A stretch of DNA of 64,000 nt from JAVBPE01 sp031549865 (GTDB lineage: Bacteria; Bacillota_I; Bacilli_A; Acholeplasmatales; Anaeroplasmataceae), in contig JAVBPE010000006.1 of assembly GCA_031549865.1 (NCBI GenBank), positions 9,446 to 73,445 of the forward strand, written 5' to 3'. This document shows, piece by piece, positions 34,330 through 42,330 of the stretch (position 1 is the stretch's first letter; each line of letters begins with the position of its first letter). The position numbers and the translations under genes were made by a program. The notes beneath the pieces were generated by a model. That model did no database searches, was not told the origin of the DNA, and saw only the letters and a list, made by a program, of their open reading frames with translations.

Positions 34330-36663
34330 ATGAAAATGTTTTTTGATATTGAAACTTTAGAATTTAATAAAATATTAAATAAATTAAGTGATTTTTGTCA
34401 AACAAATTATGCGAAAAATAATTGCTTAAATATAAAACCTACATCAAATATTGATGAAGTTACGATATTACAAAATGAAACAAGTGAAGCATTAAATATT
34501 ATTGAAAGATATAATATTATCCCACTTGGCGGCTTACTGGATGTAAAAGAATATATTTTACGCAGTAGGGTTCATAGTATTTTAAAAGAAGATGAATTAT
34601 TGAAAATTTCAAATATGATTCGAGTTACAAAAAATGTTATCGATTTTAATAAAGAAATAAATAATCTTAAACTTTCAAATAGTAATCTTAATAAGTATAT
34701 TGAAAAATTAATATATTTTAAAAATATTGAATCTAATATTAATTTAGCAATAAATGAAGAAGGAATAGTAGTAGATAATGCTTCTCATGAATTATTTTTA
34801 ATTAGAAGAAATTTATCATTAAATAATAATAAATTAAGAAATAAAATGCAAGAGTTGCTAATTAAAGATGCTTCTCATTTGACAGATAATGTAATTGTAA
34901 TTAGAAACAATCGCTTATGCTTACCGGTTAAAGCTGAGCATAAAAACATTATTAAAGGAATTATCCATGATGAATCAGCTTCAAAGACAACTGTTTATAT
35001 TGAACCACTTGTTTGTGTGGAAATAAATGTTTTAATTGAAAAATATATTTTTGAAGAAAGAAAAGAAATTGAAGCGATTTTAAAAGGATTGACATTACTA
35101 GTTGGTGCTAATGCGGATGATTTAATTTGCAATTTAGAAAATTTAACGGCCTTAGATTTAATATTTGCAAAAGCAGCTTACGCTAAATTTAATGAACATA
35201 ATACCTGTAATTTTAATAATGAAGGTATTATTGATTTAAAAAAAGCGAGACACCCTTTAATTGATCGTGAAAAAGTTGTGCCAATTGATATTGATTTAGG
35301 TAAAAATCATCAAACAATTATTATTACTGGTCCAAATACTGGTGGTAAAACAGTAGCCTTAAAAACAGTTGGATTATTATCTTTAATGTTTCAATCAGGT
35401 TTATTTATTCCTGCAAAAAATGAATCAGATATCGCAATATTTGATAATATATTTGTTGATATAGGTGATGAACAATCAATAGAACAGTCCCTATCAACCT
35501 TTTCATCTCATATGACTAAAATAATTAATATATTAAATAATATTACTTTAAATAGTTTAGTTTTATTGGATGAACTTGGTAGTGGAACAGATCCTAAAGA
35601 AGGAAGCTGTTTAGCAATTTCAATAATTGAATATTTGCATAAGCGTGGGACAAGAATAATTTGTACTACCCATTATTCAGATTTAAAAGCTTATGCTTTT
35701 AATACTTTAAATGTATGTAACGCATCTGTTGAATTTAATATTGATACATTAAAACCTACTTATAGATTATTAATGGGAGTTGCCGGCAAATCTAATGCAA
35801 TTGATATTGCTTATAAATTGGGTCTTAATAGTGAAGTTATTAATTTTAGTAAAACATTGATGCAAAATATATCAACTGATTCACAAACTTTAATGGAGGC
35901 ACTTGATCTTGAAACATTAAAAGTTCAAAATTTAAAGCAAAAGCTTGAAGAGGAATTAAAAATAATTGAAACTGAAAAAAATCAAATAATCTTAGAAAAA
36001 AATAAAATTCAAAAAGATACTGATAAAATTATTAAAAATGCTAACCTAAAAGCATCTGAAATTATTAATAAAGCTAAAGAAGAATCAACTGAACTTTTAA
36101 ATAAAATATCTCTTATGGCTAGCGATAGTAAATATCTGGAACATGAGCTTGCAGATGTTAAATATAAAGTTAGAAATTTAAAAGTAAAAGAAGAAAATCA
36201 AAATGTCTTTAATGAAGAATTAAAAGTTGGGGATTATGTAACTATTAAGGCATATAATAAAACGGGTGCGATTTTAAAAATAAAAAATGATAAATATGAA
36301 GTAAGTGTTGGACAATTTTCAATGTCATTTAAAAAAGATGAATTGATAAAAACAACTAAACCTACAAAAAAAGAAAGAAAAATTACATATACTAATACTG
36401 GATATCAACCAACATCAAGAGGTGAATTATCACTTGATTTAAGAGGGAAGAGATATGAAGAAGTTAGTTATTTAATGGATGATTTCTTAGATCAAGCATA
36501 TTTAGGTAGACTGCAGCAAGTTACAATAATACATGGATTTGGAAGCGGTGTAATCCGTGATTGTGTTCAAAAATATTTAAAAGCTTGTCCATATGTAAAA
36601 TCATATAGGTATGGAGAAGAAGGCGAAGGATTAAATGGAGTAACAGTCGTATCCCTTAAATAA
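34330..36663 (+). CDS. mutS2: Endonuclease MutS2
   Basis: 777 aa. MutS-type core with Walker A TGPNTGGKT near residue 338, Walker B VLLDELGSGTDPKEG, a long coiled coil (about 510-600), a KOW-like stretch LKVGDYVTIKAYNKTGAILKI, and a C-terminal Smr nuclease domain with LDLRGKRYEEV and IIHGFGSGVIRD. Acts in ribosome-collision rescue or anti-recombination rather than mismatch repair. Start chosen at ATG 34330 (AAAGG 5 bases upstream); ATG 34336 is possible, and the frame also has GTG 34327. Confidence 0.95.
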   Translation: MKMFFDIETLEFNKILNKLSDFCQTNYAKNNCLNIKPTSNIDEVTILQNETSEALNIIERYNIIPLGGLLDVKEYILRSRVHSILKEDELLKISNMIRVTKNVIDFNKEINNLKLSNSNLNKYIEKLIYFKNIESNINLAINEEGIVVDNASHELFLIRRNLSLNNNKLRNKMQELLIKDASHLTDNVIVIRNNRLCLPVKAEHKNIIKGIIHDESASKTTVYIEPLVCVEINVLIEKYIFEERKEIEAILKGLTLLVGANADDLICNLENLTALDLIFAKAAYAKFNEHNTCNFNNEGIIDLKKARHPLIDREKVVPIDIDLGKNHQTIIITGPNTGGKTVALKTVGLLSLMFQSGLFIPAKNESDIAIFDNIFVDIGDEQSIEQSLSTFSSHMTKIINILNNITLNSLVLLDELGSGTDPKEGSCLAISIIEYLHKRGTRIICTTHYSDLKAYAFNTLNVCNASVEFNIDTLKPTYRLLMGVAGKSNAIDIAYKLGLNSEVINFSKTLMQNISTDSQTLMEALDLETLKVQNLKQKLEEELKIIETEKNQIILEKNKIQKDTDKIIKNANLKASEIINKAKEESTELLNKISLMASDSKYLEHELADVKYKVRNLKVKEENQNVFNEELKVGDYVTIKAYNKTGAILKIKNDKYEVSVGQFSMSFKKDELIKTTKPTKKERKITYTNTGYQPTSRGELSLDLRGKRYEEVSYLMDDFLDQAYLGRLQQVTIIHGFGSGVIRDCVQKYLKACPYVKSYRYGEEGEGLNGVTVVSLK

Positions 36664-36675
36664 AGGGGTTATATT

Positions 36676-36981
36676 TTGATTTTAGAGTATGATGGAGTTT
36701 TAGATGATGAAATATCTTTAATCTTCTTTTATGCCTCTTGGAATTCGAATTGTAATATTCAAAAGAATTTATTGTTTAATGTTTCAAGTGCATTTCCAGA
36801 TTTAAAAATATATCGTTTAAATACTACAAAATTTCATTTAGAAAAAAAGAAATATAGTATCAATAAAATACCATCTTATATTATTTGTCATAAAGGTAAT
36901 ATTATTGGTAAGTATGAAGGTACTATTGATCAATATTCATTAATTAATTGGGTAAAAAATAATAAAGAAAAAATTAAGTGA
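36676..36981 (+). CDS. Thioredoxin-like protein with a single active-site cysteine
   Basis: 101 aa, thioredoxin fold: SLIFFYASWNSNCNIQKNLL, then FPDLKIYRLNTTKF, YSINKIPSYIICHKGNIIGKYEG (cis-Pro motif IPS). The usual WCGPC is WNSNC, so the attacking N-terminal cysteine is Asn and only the second remains. It cannot be an ordinary dithiol reductase. TTG start at 36676 with AGGGG 7 bases upstream; no ATG is available. Lies between mutS2 and thiN in one operon. Confidence 0.8.
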   Translation: MILEYDGVLDDEISLIFFYASWNSNCNIQKNLLFNVSSAFPDLKIYRLNTTKFHLEKKKYSINKIPSYIICHKGNIIGKYEGTIDQYSLINWVKNNKEKIK

Positions 36982-36986
36982 GAACT

Positions 36987-37595
36987 ATGGAAAATATAAT
37001 CATTATTGGAAAAAATGTTGATTTCAAAAAATATAATTTTGATAATAAGTTCATTATTGGCGTAGATTATGGAGCATTTTTAGCTGTAAAAAATGATATA
37101 ACTTTAGATGTTGCGATAGGAGATTTTGATTCAGTATCAAAAGATGAATTTGATTTAATTAAAAAAAATGCTAAAAAAGTGGAAGTATTACCAGAAAAGA
37201 AAGATTATACGGATACTGTATATGCTTTAAATTTAATTGAAAATTCCTCTAAGACGACTATTTTAGGTGGTATTATGGGTGATAGAATTGAACATTTTAT
37301 TGCAAATTTGAATTTGTTAAAAGATAACCATAATTTAGTTTTATTAGATGATAATTCAAAAATTATAATTTTAGAAGAAGGTAATCATAATATTTTTAAA
37401 GAAAATTATTATTATTTTTCTATTTTTGGTGATTTAAATACAATTATTACTTTAGAAGGTTTCAAATATCCATTAACTGATTATGTTTTTTTACAAAATG
37501 ATTCTTTAGGAATTAGTAATGAAATAATTGATGATTTTGCTTATATTAAAATTAAAAGTGGAAAAATTATTTTAATATGTAGTAAAAAAGATTAA
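36987..37595 (+). CDS. thiN: Thiamine pyrophosphokinase
   Basis: 202 aa. IIGVDYGAFLAV, AIGDFDSV and LPEKKDYTDTVYALNL are the ThiN/TPK motifs (Asp-rich Mg-ATP site), followed by ILGGIMGDRIEHFIANLNLL and the beta-sandwich C-domain. Converts thiamine to thiamine pyrophosphate. The frame could start at GTG 36978 but ATG 36987 is better placed after AGTGAG. It precedes a TPP riboswitch-controlled thiamine transporter, so the pair makes a salvage route. Confidence 0.93.
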   Translation: MENIIIIGKNVDFKKYNFDNKFIIGVDYGAFLAVKNDITLDVAIGDFDSVSKDEFDLIKKNAKKVEVLPEKKDYTDTVYALNLIENSSKTTILGGIMGDRIEHFIANLNLLKDNHNLVLLDDNSKIIILEEGNHNIFKENYYYFSIFGDLNTIITLEGFKYPLTDYVFLQNDSLGISNEIIDDFAYIKIKSGKIILICSKKD

Positions 37596-37620
37596 AAGCA
37601 CAAAAATAAGTGCTTTTTTT
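37594..37620 (+). terminator. Terminator after thiN
   Basis: AAAAGCAC / GTGCTTTT stem (37594-37601, 37610-37617) with a T-run. Confidence 0.88.
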
Positions 37621-37634
37621 ATAATAACTTATAT

Positions 37635-37642
37635 GCTATAAT
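37635..37642 (+). promoter_or_regulatory. Extended -10 promoter of thiT
   Basis: TGCTATAAT: an extended -10 (TG at 37634-37635, TATAAT at 37637-37642) about 18 bases before the TPP riboswitch. Confidence 0.55.
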
Positions 37643-37657
37643 GGGTTTGTCATTTGA

Positions 37658-37736
37658 CATAGGGGAGCTATTTGCTGAGAGGTTATTAAGTTAACGACCC
37701 TTAACCTGATCTAGGTAATGCTAGCGGAGGGAAGAT
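37658..37736 (+). ncRNA. TPP riboswitch (THI box)
   Basis: AGGGGAGCT, GCTGAGAGG, ACCCTTAACCTGATCTAGGT and AATGCTAGCGGAGGGAAG appear in the invariant THI-box order. Upstream of thiT; TPP binding should favour the downstream hairpin TTGTCC-TGAC-GGACAA (37779-37794) followed by seven T. Confidence 0.97.
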
Positions 37737-37777
37737 AACAAAATATAATTTTTTATCTTTATCTTATTATTATAGCA

Positions 37778-37801
37778 TTTGTCCTGACGGACAATTTTTT
37801 T
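37778..37801 (+). terminator. Regulated terminator of the TPP riboswitch
   Basis: TTGTCC / GGACAA with a TGAC loop and T7, 18 bases before the thiT start. Confidence 0.85.
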
Positions 37802-37819
37802 ATTATATAAGGAGAAAAT

Positions 37820-38437
37820 ATGAAAAATAAAATTTTTTCAATTCAAGCTATTGCTGAAGTAGGAGTATTTGCAGCAATAGGTTATGTTCTTGATTTAATT
37901 CAAGGAAGCATTAGCGCAAGTATATTTCCTAATGGAGGTTCAATTGGTATTGCAATGGCAATTGTGTTATTGATTTCTTATAGGAGAGGTACTATTTGCG
38001 GAGTATTATGTGGTCTAATTATGGGATTATTAGATTTAATGGATGGATTTTATGCAATATCAGATAGTGCGATTAAAGTATTTACCCAAGTTGCACTTGA
38101 CTATTGGATAGCATATCCACTAGTTGGCCTTGCTGGTATATTTATGAAACCCCTTCATAGTGCTCATAATAATAAAAAAAGAATATTTTTTATTATTATA
38201 GGTGCCATTATAGGATGTGGTTTAAAATATATGGCTCATTTTTTATCAGGTGTTTTATTTTGGCCAAATGACATGTGGGGAGGGCCGTTTTTGTACTCAT
38301 TAATATATAATTTCTTATATATTTTTCCATCAACAATATTATCAATTACATTACTATTAATTTTAATGTATAAATATCCTAAATTTATGTTATTAGATGA
38401 TTTGAAATTAATTAACGAAAAAAAGGATATTATGTAA
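37820..38437 (+). CDS. thiT: Thiamine ECF transporter S component ThiT
   Basis: 205 aa, six membrane helices. Matches ThiT: IAEVGVFAAIGYVLDLIQGSIS at the N-terminus, SIGIAMAIVLLISYRRGTICGVLCGLIMGLLDLMDGFY, and AHFLSGVLFW with the thiamine-stacking aromatics. It would use the shared EcfA/A'/T module encoded elsewhere. Direct control by the TPP riboswitch confirms the substrate. AAGGAG 8 bases before ATG. Confidence 0.95.
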   Translation: MKNKIFSIQAIAEVGVFAAIGYVLDLIQGSISASIFPNGGSIGIAMAIVLLISYRRGTICGVLCGLIMGLLDLMDGFYAISDSAIKVFTQVALDYWIAYPLVGLAGIFMKPLHSAHNNKKRIFFIIIGAIIGCGLKYMAHFLSGVLFWPNDMWGGPFLYSLIYNFLYIFPSTILSITLLLILMYKYPKFMLLDDLKLINEKKDIM

Positions 38438-38477
38438 TATTAACGCCATATTTTTGACATTTGTAATACATATTTTC

Positions 38478-38506
38478 TTGAAAAATATATCATTTTATAT
38501 TATAAT
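38478..38506 (+). promoter_or_regulatory. Promoter of the HPt/response-regulator pair
   Basis: TTGAAA at 38478-38483, 17-bp spacer, TATAAT at 38501-38506. Confidence 0.7.
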
Positions 38507-38535
38507 AAAAGAAATAACCGAAAGTAGATGACAAA

Positions 38536-38904
38536 ATGGAAAAAAAGTATGAAAATTTTCTACCTTACATTGATTTTGAAAATGCAATGAGTAGATTTGC
38601 AAATAATAAGAGTTTTTATATTAGAATGCTTAAAAAATTTCTTGAAGATCAATCACTTTATTTTAATTTATTATTAGCTTTTGATGAAAAGGATGCGTCT
38701 AAAGCACAATATAATGCACATTCTATTAAGGGATTAGCATCTAATCTTTCACTTGTTGAATTATATAAAAAAATGACTCCATTTGAAGCTGAATTAAAAT
38801 TATCAAATATATTGTTTGATGAAATTAATGATATTATTTTTGTGTATAATGAAACAATTAAAAACATAAAATTATTAATAAATTTAATGGATGAAGGAGT
38901 TTAA
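38536..38904 (+). CDS. Histidine-phosphotransfer (HPt) domain protein
   Basis: 122 aa, all helical. AHSIKGLASNLSL carries the HPt phospho-histidine H62 with the downstream Lys and Gly of the HXXKG signature. No other domain. It is the donor or shuttle of a phosphorelay; the obvious partner is the response regulator that starts one base after its stop. No histidine kinase is encoded within the window. Confidence 0.88.
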   Translation: MEKKYENFLPYIDFENAMSRFANNKSFYIRMLKKFLEDQSLYFNLLLAFDEKDASKAQYNAHSIKGLASNLSLVELYKKMTPFEAELKLSNILFDEINDIIFVYNETIKNIKLLINLMDEGV

Positions 38905-38905
38905 G

Positions 38906-39964
38906 ATGATTTCTAGAAAAGATATTGTACTTGTAGTTGATGATATTGAAATAAATCGTTTAATTTTAGCAAATATTTTGGAAGATGACTTCGAAATTAT
39001 TCATGCGAAAAACGGTAAAGAGGCTCTTGATTATTTATTTACGCCTAAAAATATAAAACCAACAATTGTTTTACTGGATTTAATGATGCCTGAAGTTGAT
39101 GGATATGAAGTTTTAGAAAAGATGCAAGCTAATCGAGAAACTAAAAATATTCCAGTATTAATTATTACAGCAGTTTCAATTGAGGAAAATGAAGGGAAAA
39201 GCTTAGAATTAGGAGCTATTGATTTTATATCAAAACCTTTTAGACCAGAAATCGTTTTAACAAGAGTAAAGAATCACGTAAAATTATATAAATATAATCT
39301 TAATTTAGAACAAGCAGTTAATGATAAAGTTAATGAACTTTTAAATGTTAGAGAAAAATTATTAGATGTAATGGCTGAACTTATTGAATATCGCAGTCTT
39401 GAATCGGGAGAACATGTTAAAAGGACTAAAGCATTAACTCAAATTATGCTAGATTATATTATTAAAAATGGTTTAGAATTAGATAGTTCAATTGACTTAG
39501 TAAAAGATTATAGTTATATCGTTAAAGCCGTTCCCTTGCACGATGTGGGAAAAATAGGTATTCCCGATAATGTACTTTTAAAACCAGGAAAATTAACTCC
39601 AGAAGAATTTGAAATAATTAAAACTCATACAATAATCGGTAGTGAAATTGTTGAATCTTTATTTGATGTTGAAGATGAAAAATATTTGAAGTATTGCTAT
39701 GATATAGTTCGTCATCATCATGAAAAATGGAATGGAACTGGTTATCCTGATAAGTTGAGTGAAAAAGATATTCCTTTTGCAGCAAGACTTGTTTCAATAA
39801 TTGATGTTTATGATGCATTAGTTTCCGAAAGAGTTTATAAAAAAGCGATGAAACATGATGAAGCTGTAAAAATAATAAATGAGGGTCGCGGAACGCAATT
39901 TGATCCAAAACTTGTCGAAATATTTAATATTGTCGAAAATAAAATGAAGAAATTAAAAGTATAA
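38906..39964 (+). CDS. Response regulator with HD-GYP phosphodiesterase domain
   Basis: 352 aa. REC domain: acidic pair in VVDDIEIN, phospho-Asp D58 in VLLDLMMPEVDG, Lys in ISKPF. Residues ~155-345 form HD-GYP: EHVKRTKALT, PLHDVGKIGIPD, KTHTIIG, RHHHEKWNGTGYPD and the DVYDAL segment, all metal ligands present. Likely hydrolyses cyclic-di-GMP or another cyclic dinucleotide when phosphorylated. Start ATG 38906 with AAGGAG 6 bases upstream; the longer frame from 38891 overlaps the HPt gene. Confidence 0.94.
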   Translation: MISRKDIVLVVDDIEINRLILANILEDDFEIIHAKNGKEALDYLFTPKNIKPTIVLLDLMMPEVDGYEVLEKMQANRETKNIPVLIITAVSIEENEGKSLELGAIDFISKPFRPEIVLTRVKNHVKLYKYNLNLEQAVNDKVNELLNVREKLLDVMAELIEYRSLESGEHVKRTKALTQIMLDYIIKNGLELDSSIDLVKDYSYIVKAVPLHDVGKIGIPDNVLLKPGKLTPEEFEIIKTHTIIGSEIVESLFDVEDEKYLKYCYDIVRHHHEKWNGTGYPDKLSEKDIPFAARLVSIIDVYDALVSERVYKKAMKHDEAVKIINEGRGTQFDPKLVEIFNIVENKMKKLKV

Positions 39965-39971
39965 TAAAAAT

Positions 39972-40004
39972 GGACATTGTGCAAACTTAGCAAATGTCCT
40001 TTTA
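39972..40004 (+). terminator. Weak terminator before truB
   Basis: GGACATT / AATGTCC with a 14-base loop and TTTTAT. Confidence 0.55.
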
Positions 40005-40021
40005 TAGTTAAGGAGTAATTT

Positions 40022-40888
40022 ATGGATGGATTTATTATTATAAATAAAGAAAAAAATGTGACAAGTCACACTGTTTGTCATAAAGTTGAAAGATTATTGA
40101 ATGCTTCAAAATGTGGACATAGTGGAACTTTAGATCCAAATACAACGGGTGTTTTAGTAGTCGGAGTTAATAAAGGAACAAAATTGATGCCTTATTTAAA
40201 TGAGCATGATAAAAAATATGTTACAACAATCATATTAGGACAAACATCAGATACATTGGATATAACAGGAATTTTAAGCGAAAAAGTCGATGTTTCCAAT
40301 ATTTCAAATGATGCGATTATCTTAGCTATAAACACTTTAAGCAAAACAACAAAGCAAATTCCCCCAATGTATTCTTCAATAAAAATTGAAGGTAAAAAAC
40401 TTTACGAATATGCAAGAAAAGGCGTTAATATCGATTTAGAACCACGTGATATTAATATCTATGCTAGCAAGTTACTTGAAATTAGAAAAAGTAATGATTT
40501 AATTGAAATTGATATAGAGTTATATGTTTCTAAAGGTTTTTATGTAAGGTCTTATGCAAAAGACTTAGGTAATTTATTAAATACAAAAAGTTTAATGAAA
40601 GAATTAAATCGTGTTGAATGTGGTCAATTTAAATTAAATGAAGCATATACATTAAATGATATATTTAATGGTAATTATAAAATATTGACTTTTGAAGAAG
40701 TTTTTTATGATTTTGACAAATTAATAATTAAACCTTATTTAGAAAAATTAGTAAAAAATGGTATAATATTAGACGAAAGACAAATTAAAACAAAAAAACC
40801 ATTTTTTGTTTACAATGAGAATTCTATTTTATTAGCTATTTATGATAGTGTAGAATTGTATAAATATAAACCAATTGTAATAATTTAA
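40022..40888 (+). CDS. truB: tRNA pseudouridine(55) synthase
   Basis: 288 aa. GFIIINKEKNVTSH, then CGHSGTLDPNTTGVLVVG with the catalytic Asp, KKYVTTIILGQTSDTLD, PPMYSSIKIEGKKLYEYARKG and GFYVRSYAKDLG. Makes pseudouridine 55 in the T loop of tRNA. Followed 19 bases later by ribF; truB-ribF-rpsO-pnp is a classic translation/RNA cluster. Confidence 0.96.
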   Translation: MDGFIIINKEKNVTSHTVCHKVERLLNASKCGHSGTLDPNTTGVLVVGVNKGTKLMPYLNEHDKKYVTTIILGQTSDTLDITGILSEKVDVSNISNDAIILAINTLSKTTKQIPPMYSSIKIEGKKLYEYARKGVNIDLEPRDINIYASKLLEIRKSNDLIEIDIELYVSKGFYVRSYAKDLGNLLNTKSLMKELNRVECGQFKLNEAYTLNDIFNGNYKILTFEEVFYDFDKLIIKPYLEKLVKNGIILDERQIKTKKPFFVYNENSILLAIYDSVELYKYKPIVII

Positions 40889-40907
40889 GATTTAGGGAGT
40901 TGATTTT

Positions 40908-41822
40908 ATGAAAATTATTAGAATAAAAAATCAGGAATTTATTAAATTAGAGGATGAAATTTGTGCCGCTATTGGTAACTTTGATGGGGTTCATTTGGGA
41001 CATCAGATTTTAATTAATCAATGTAAACTTCACAATTACAAAAGTGCTGTGATGACTTTTTCACCACATCCTTCAATCTTTCTTAAAAATTTACCTAATT
41101 ATCCATTATTAACTCCAATTGAGCATAAAATAGACATAATTGACAAAATGAATATCGATTATTTAATAATAATTGAATTTGATTTAAAACTTGCAGTTAT
41201 GCCAAAAGAAGTGTTCATTAAAAAGATGAAATTTATGAATATAAAATCATGTGTATGTGGATACGATTTTACATTTGGAAGTAATGCATTAGGGACAGTT
41301 AAAGACCTAGAACGCGAATTTGAATTTTATGAAATCCCTAAGCATGTTTTTCATAATGTTAGAGTTTCATCTACATATATTAGAGAGCTTATTTCTTATG
41401 GTAATGTAACCGAAGCATCAATTATGCTTGGTAGGCGTTATTCGATAAGAGGTAAAGTTGTCTATGGTAACCAAGTTGGCGCTATTTTAGGTTTTCCAAC
41501 AGCGAATATCGATTATGGAATTTATTTTTTACCTAAAAACGGAGTTTATTTAGTAAAGGTTAAAATAGATAATAAAGATGATTATTTAGCAATGGCTAAT
41601 ATTGGATATAATCCTACCTTAAATTTTGTTGAAGAACGACGTTTAGAAGTTCATATTATGGATTTTAGTGGCAATTTATATGGACATCATATTGAAGTAT
41701 TTTTTTATCAAAGAATTCGTTCGGAAAAGAAATTTAATTCGAAAGAAGAATTACTTGACCAATTATATAAAGATAAGCAATATTGTATTGATAATGTTCA
41801 TATAATTAATTTAGAAAAATAA
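40908..41822 (+). CDS. ribF: Bifunctional riboflavin kinase / FAD synthetase
   Basis: 304 aa. N-terminal nucleotidyltransferase with AIGNFDGVHLGHQILI, VMTFSPHPS and VCGYDFTFG; RVSSTYIRELI; C-terminal riboflavin kinase with GRRYSIRGKVVYGNQVGAILGFPTANI and EVFFYQRIRSEKKFNSKEELLDQL. Makes FMN and FAD from riboflavin. 20 bases after truB with GGAG. Confidence 0.96.
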   Translation: MKIIRIKNQEFIKLEDEICAAIGNFDGVHLGHQILINQCKLHNYKSAVMTFSPHPSIFLKNLPNYPLLTPIEHKIDIIDKMNIDYLIIIEFDLKLAVMPKEVFIKKMKFMNIKSCVCGYDFTFGSNALGTVKDLEREFEFYEIPKHVFHNVRVSSTYIRELISYGNVTEASIMLGRRYSIRGKVVYGNQVGAILGFPTANIDYGIYFLPKNGVYLVKVKIDNKDDYLAMANIGYNPTLNFVEERRLEVHIMDFSGNLYGHHIEVFFYQRIRSEKKFNSKEELLDQLYKDKQYCIDNVHIINLEK

Positions 41823-41831
41823 AAAAAAAGA

Positions 41832-41859
41832 TTGCATTTTAAGTATATTGTGGTAAAAT
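41832..41859 (+). promoter_or_regulatory. rpsO promoter
   Basis: TTGCAT at 41832-41837, 16-bp spacer, TAAAAT at 41854-41859. Confidence 0.65.
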
Positions 41860-41865
41860 ATATTT

Positions 41866-41920
41866 TGGACGAATTCTTTGTTTCCCGGTTCCTCACCGAA
41901 TACAAGGTTTATCGTGACAT
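41866..41920 (+). promoter_or_regulatory. Probable S15 autoregulatory leader
   Basis: Between promoter and rpsO a compact nested fold can be drawn: ACGA 41869-41872 / TCGT 41912-41915, CTTTG / CAAGG inside, and a terminal CGGT-TCCTC-ACCG hairpin. It lies just before the rpsO Shine-Dalgarno, where Firmicutes keep S15-binding leaders. Identity with a known S15 leader class was not tested. Confidence 0.5.
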
Positions 41921-41945
41921 CTAAAAATACAGGAGGAAATTAAAA

Positions 41946-42215
41946 ATGGCATTATCTACAGAACAAAAAGCACAAATCGTTAAAGAACATCAATTATCAG
42001 CTACTGATACTGGTTCAACTCAAGTACAAGTTGCATTATTAACAGCTGAAATTAATCAATTAAATGAACACTTAAGTGTTCACACACACGATTTCCATTC
42101 AAAGAGAGGTTTATTAATTAAAGTTGGTAAACGTCGTAACTTATTAAAGTACTTAAAGAATGAAGATGCATCTGCTTACGCTGCATTAATTAAAAAATTA
42201 GGCTTACGCCGCTAA
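41946..42215 (+). CDS. rpsO: 30S ribosomal protein S15
   Basis: 89 aa, exactly the family length. LSTEQKAQIVKEHQLSATDTGSTQVQVALLTAEINQLNEHL, then HDFHSKRGLLIKVGKRRNLLKYLK are the S15 signature. Binds the central domain of 16S rRNA. AGGAGG 9 bases upstream. Its own promoter, leader and terminator make it a separate unit between ribF and pnp. Confidence 0.98.
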   Translation: MALSTEQKAQIVKEHQLSATDTGSTQVQVALLTAEINQLNEHLSVHTHDFHSKRGLLIKVGKRRNLLKYLKNEDASAYAALIKKLGLRR

Positions 42216-42217
42216 TT

Positions 42218-42244
42218 AAAAGAGTTTTTAACTCTTTTTTTTGT
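42218..42244 (+). terminator. rpsO terminator
   Basis: AAAAGAGTT-TTT-AACTCTTTT followed by T. Confidence 0.88.
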
Positions 42245-42330
42245 TTTTTTATGTATATTTCTAAGTAATACTATGGTAAAATAGAAAAGGTTAAAAAAAT
42301 ATAGAAGAATAATTCAAAGGAGAATTTGAA

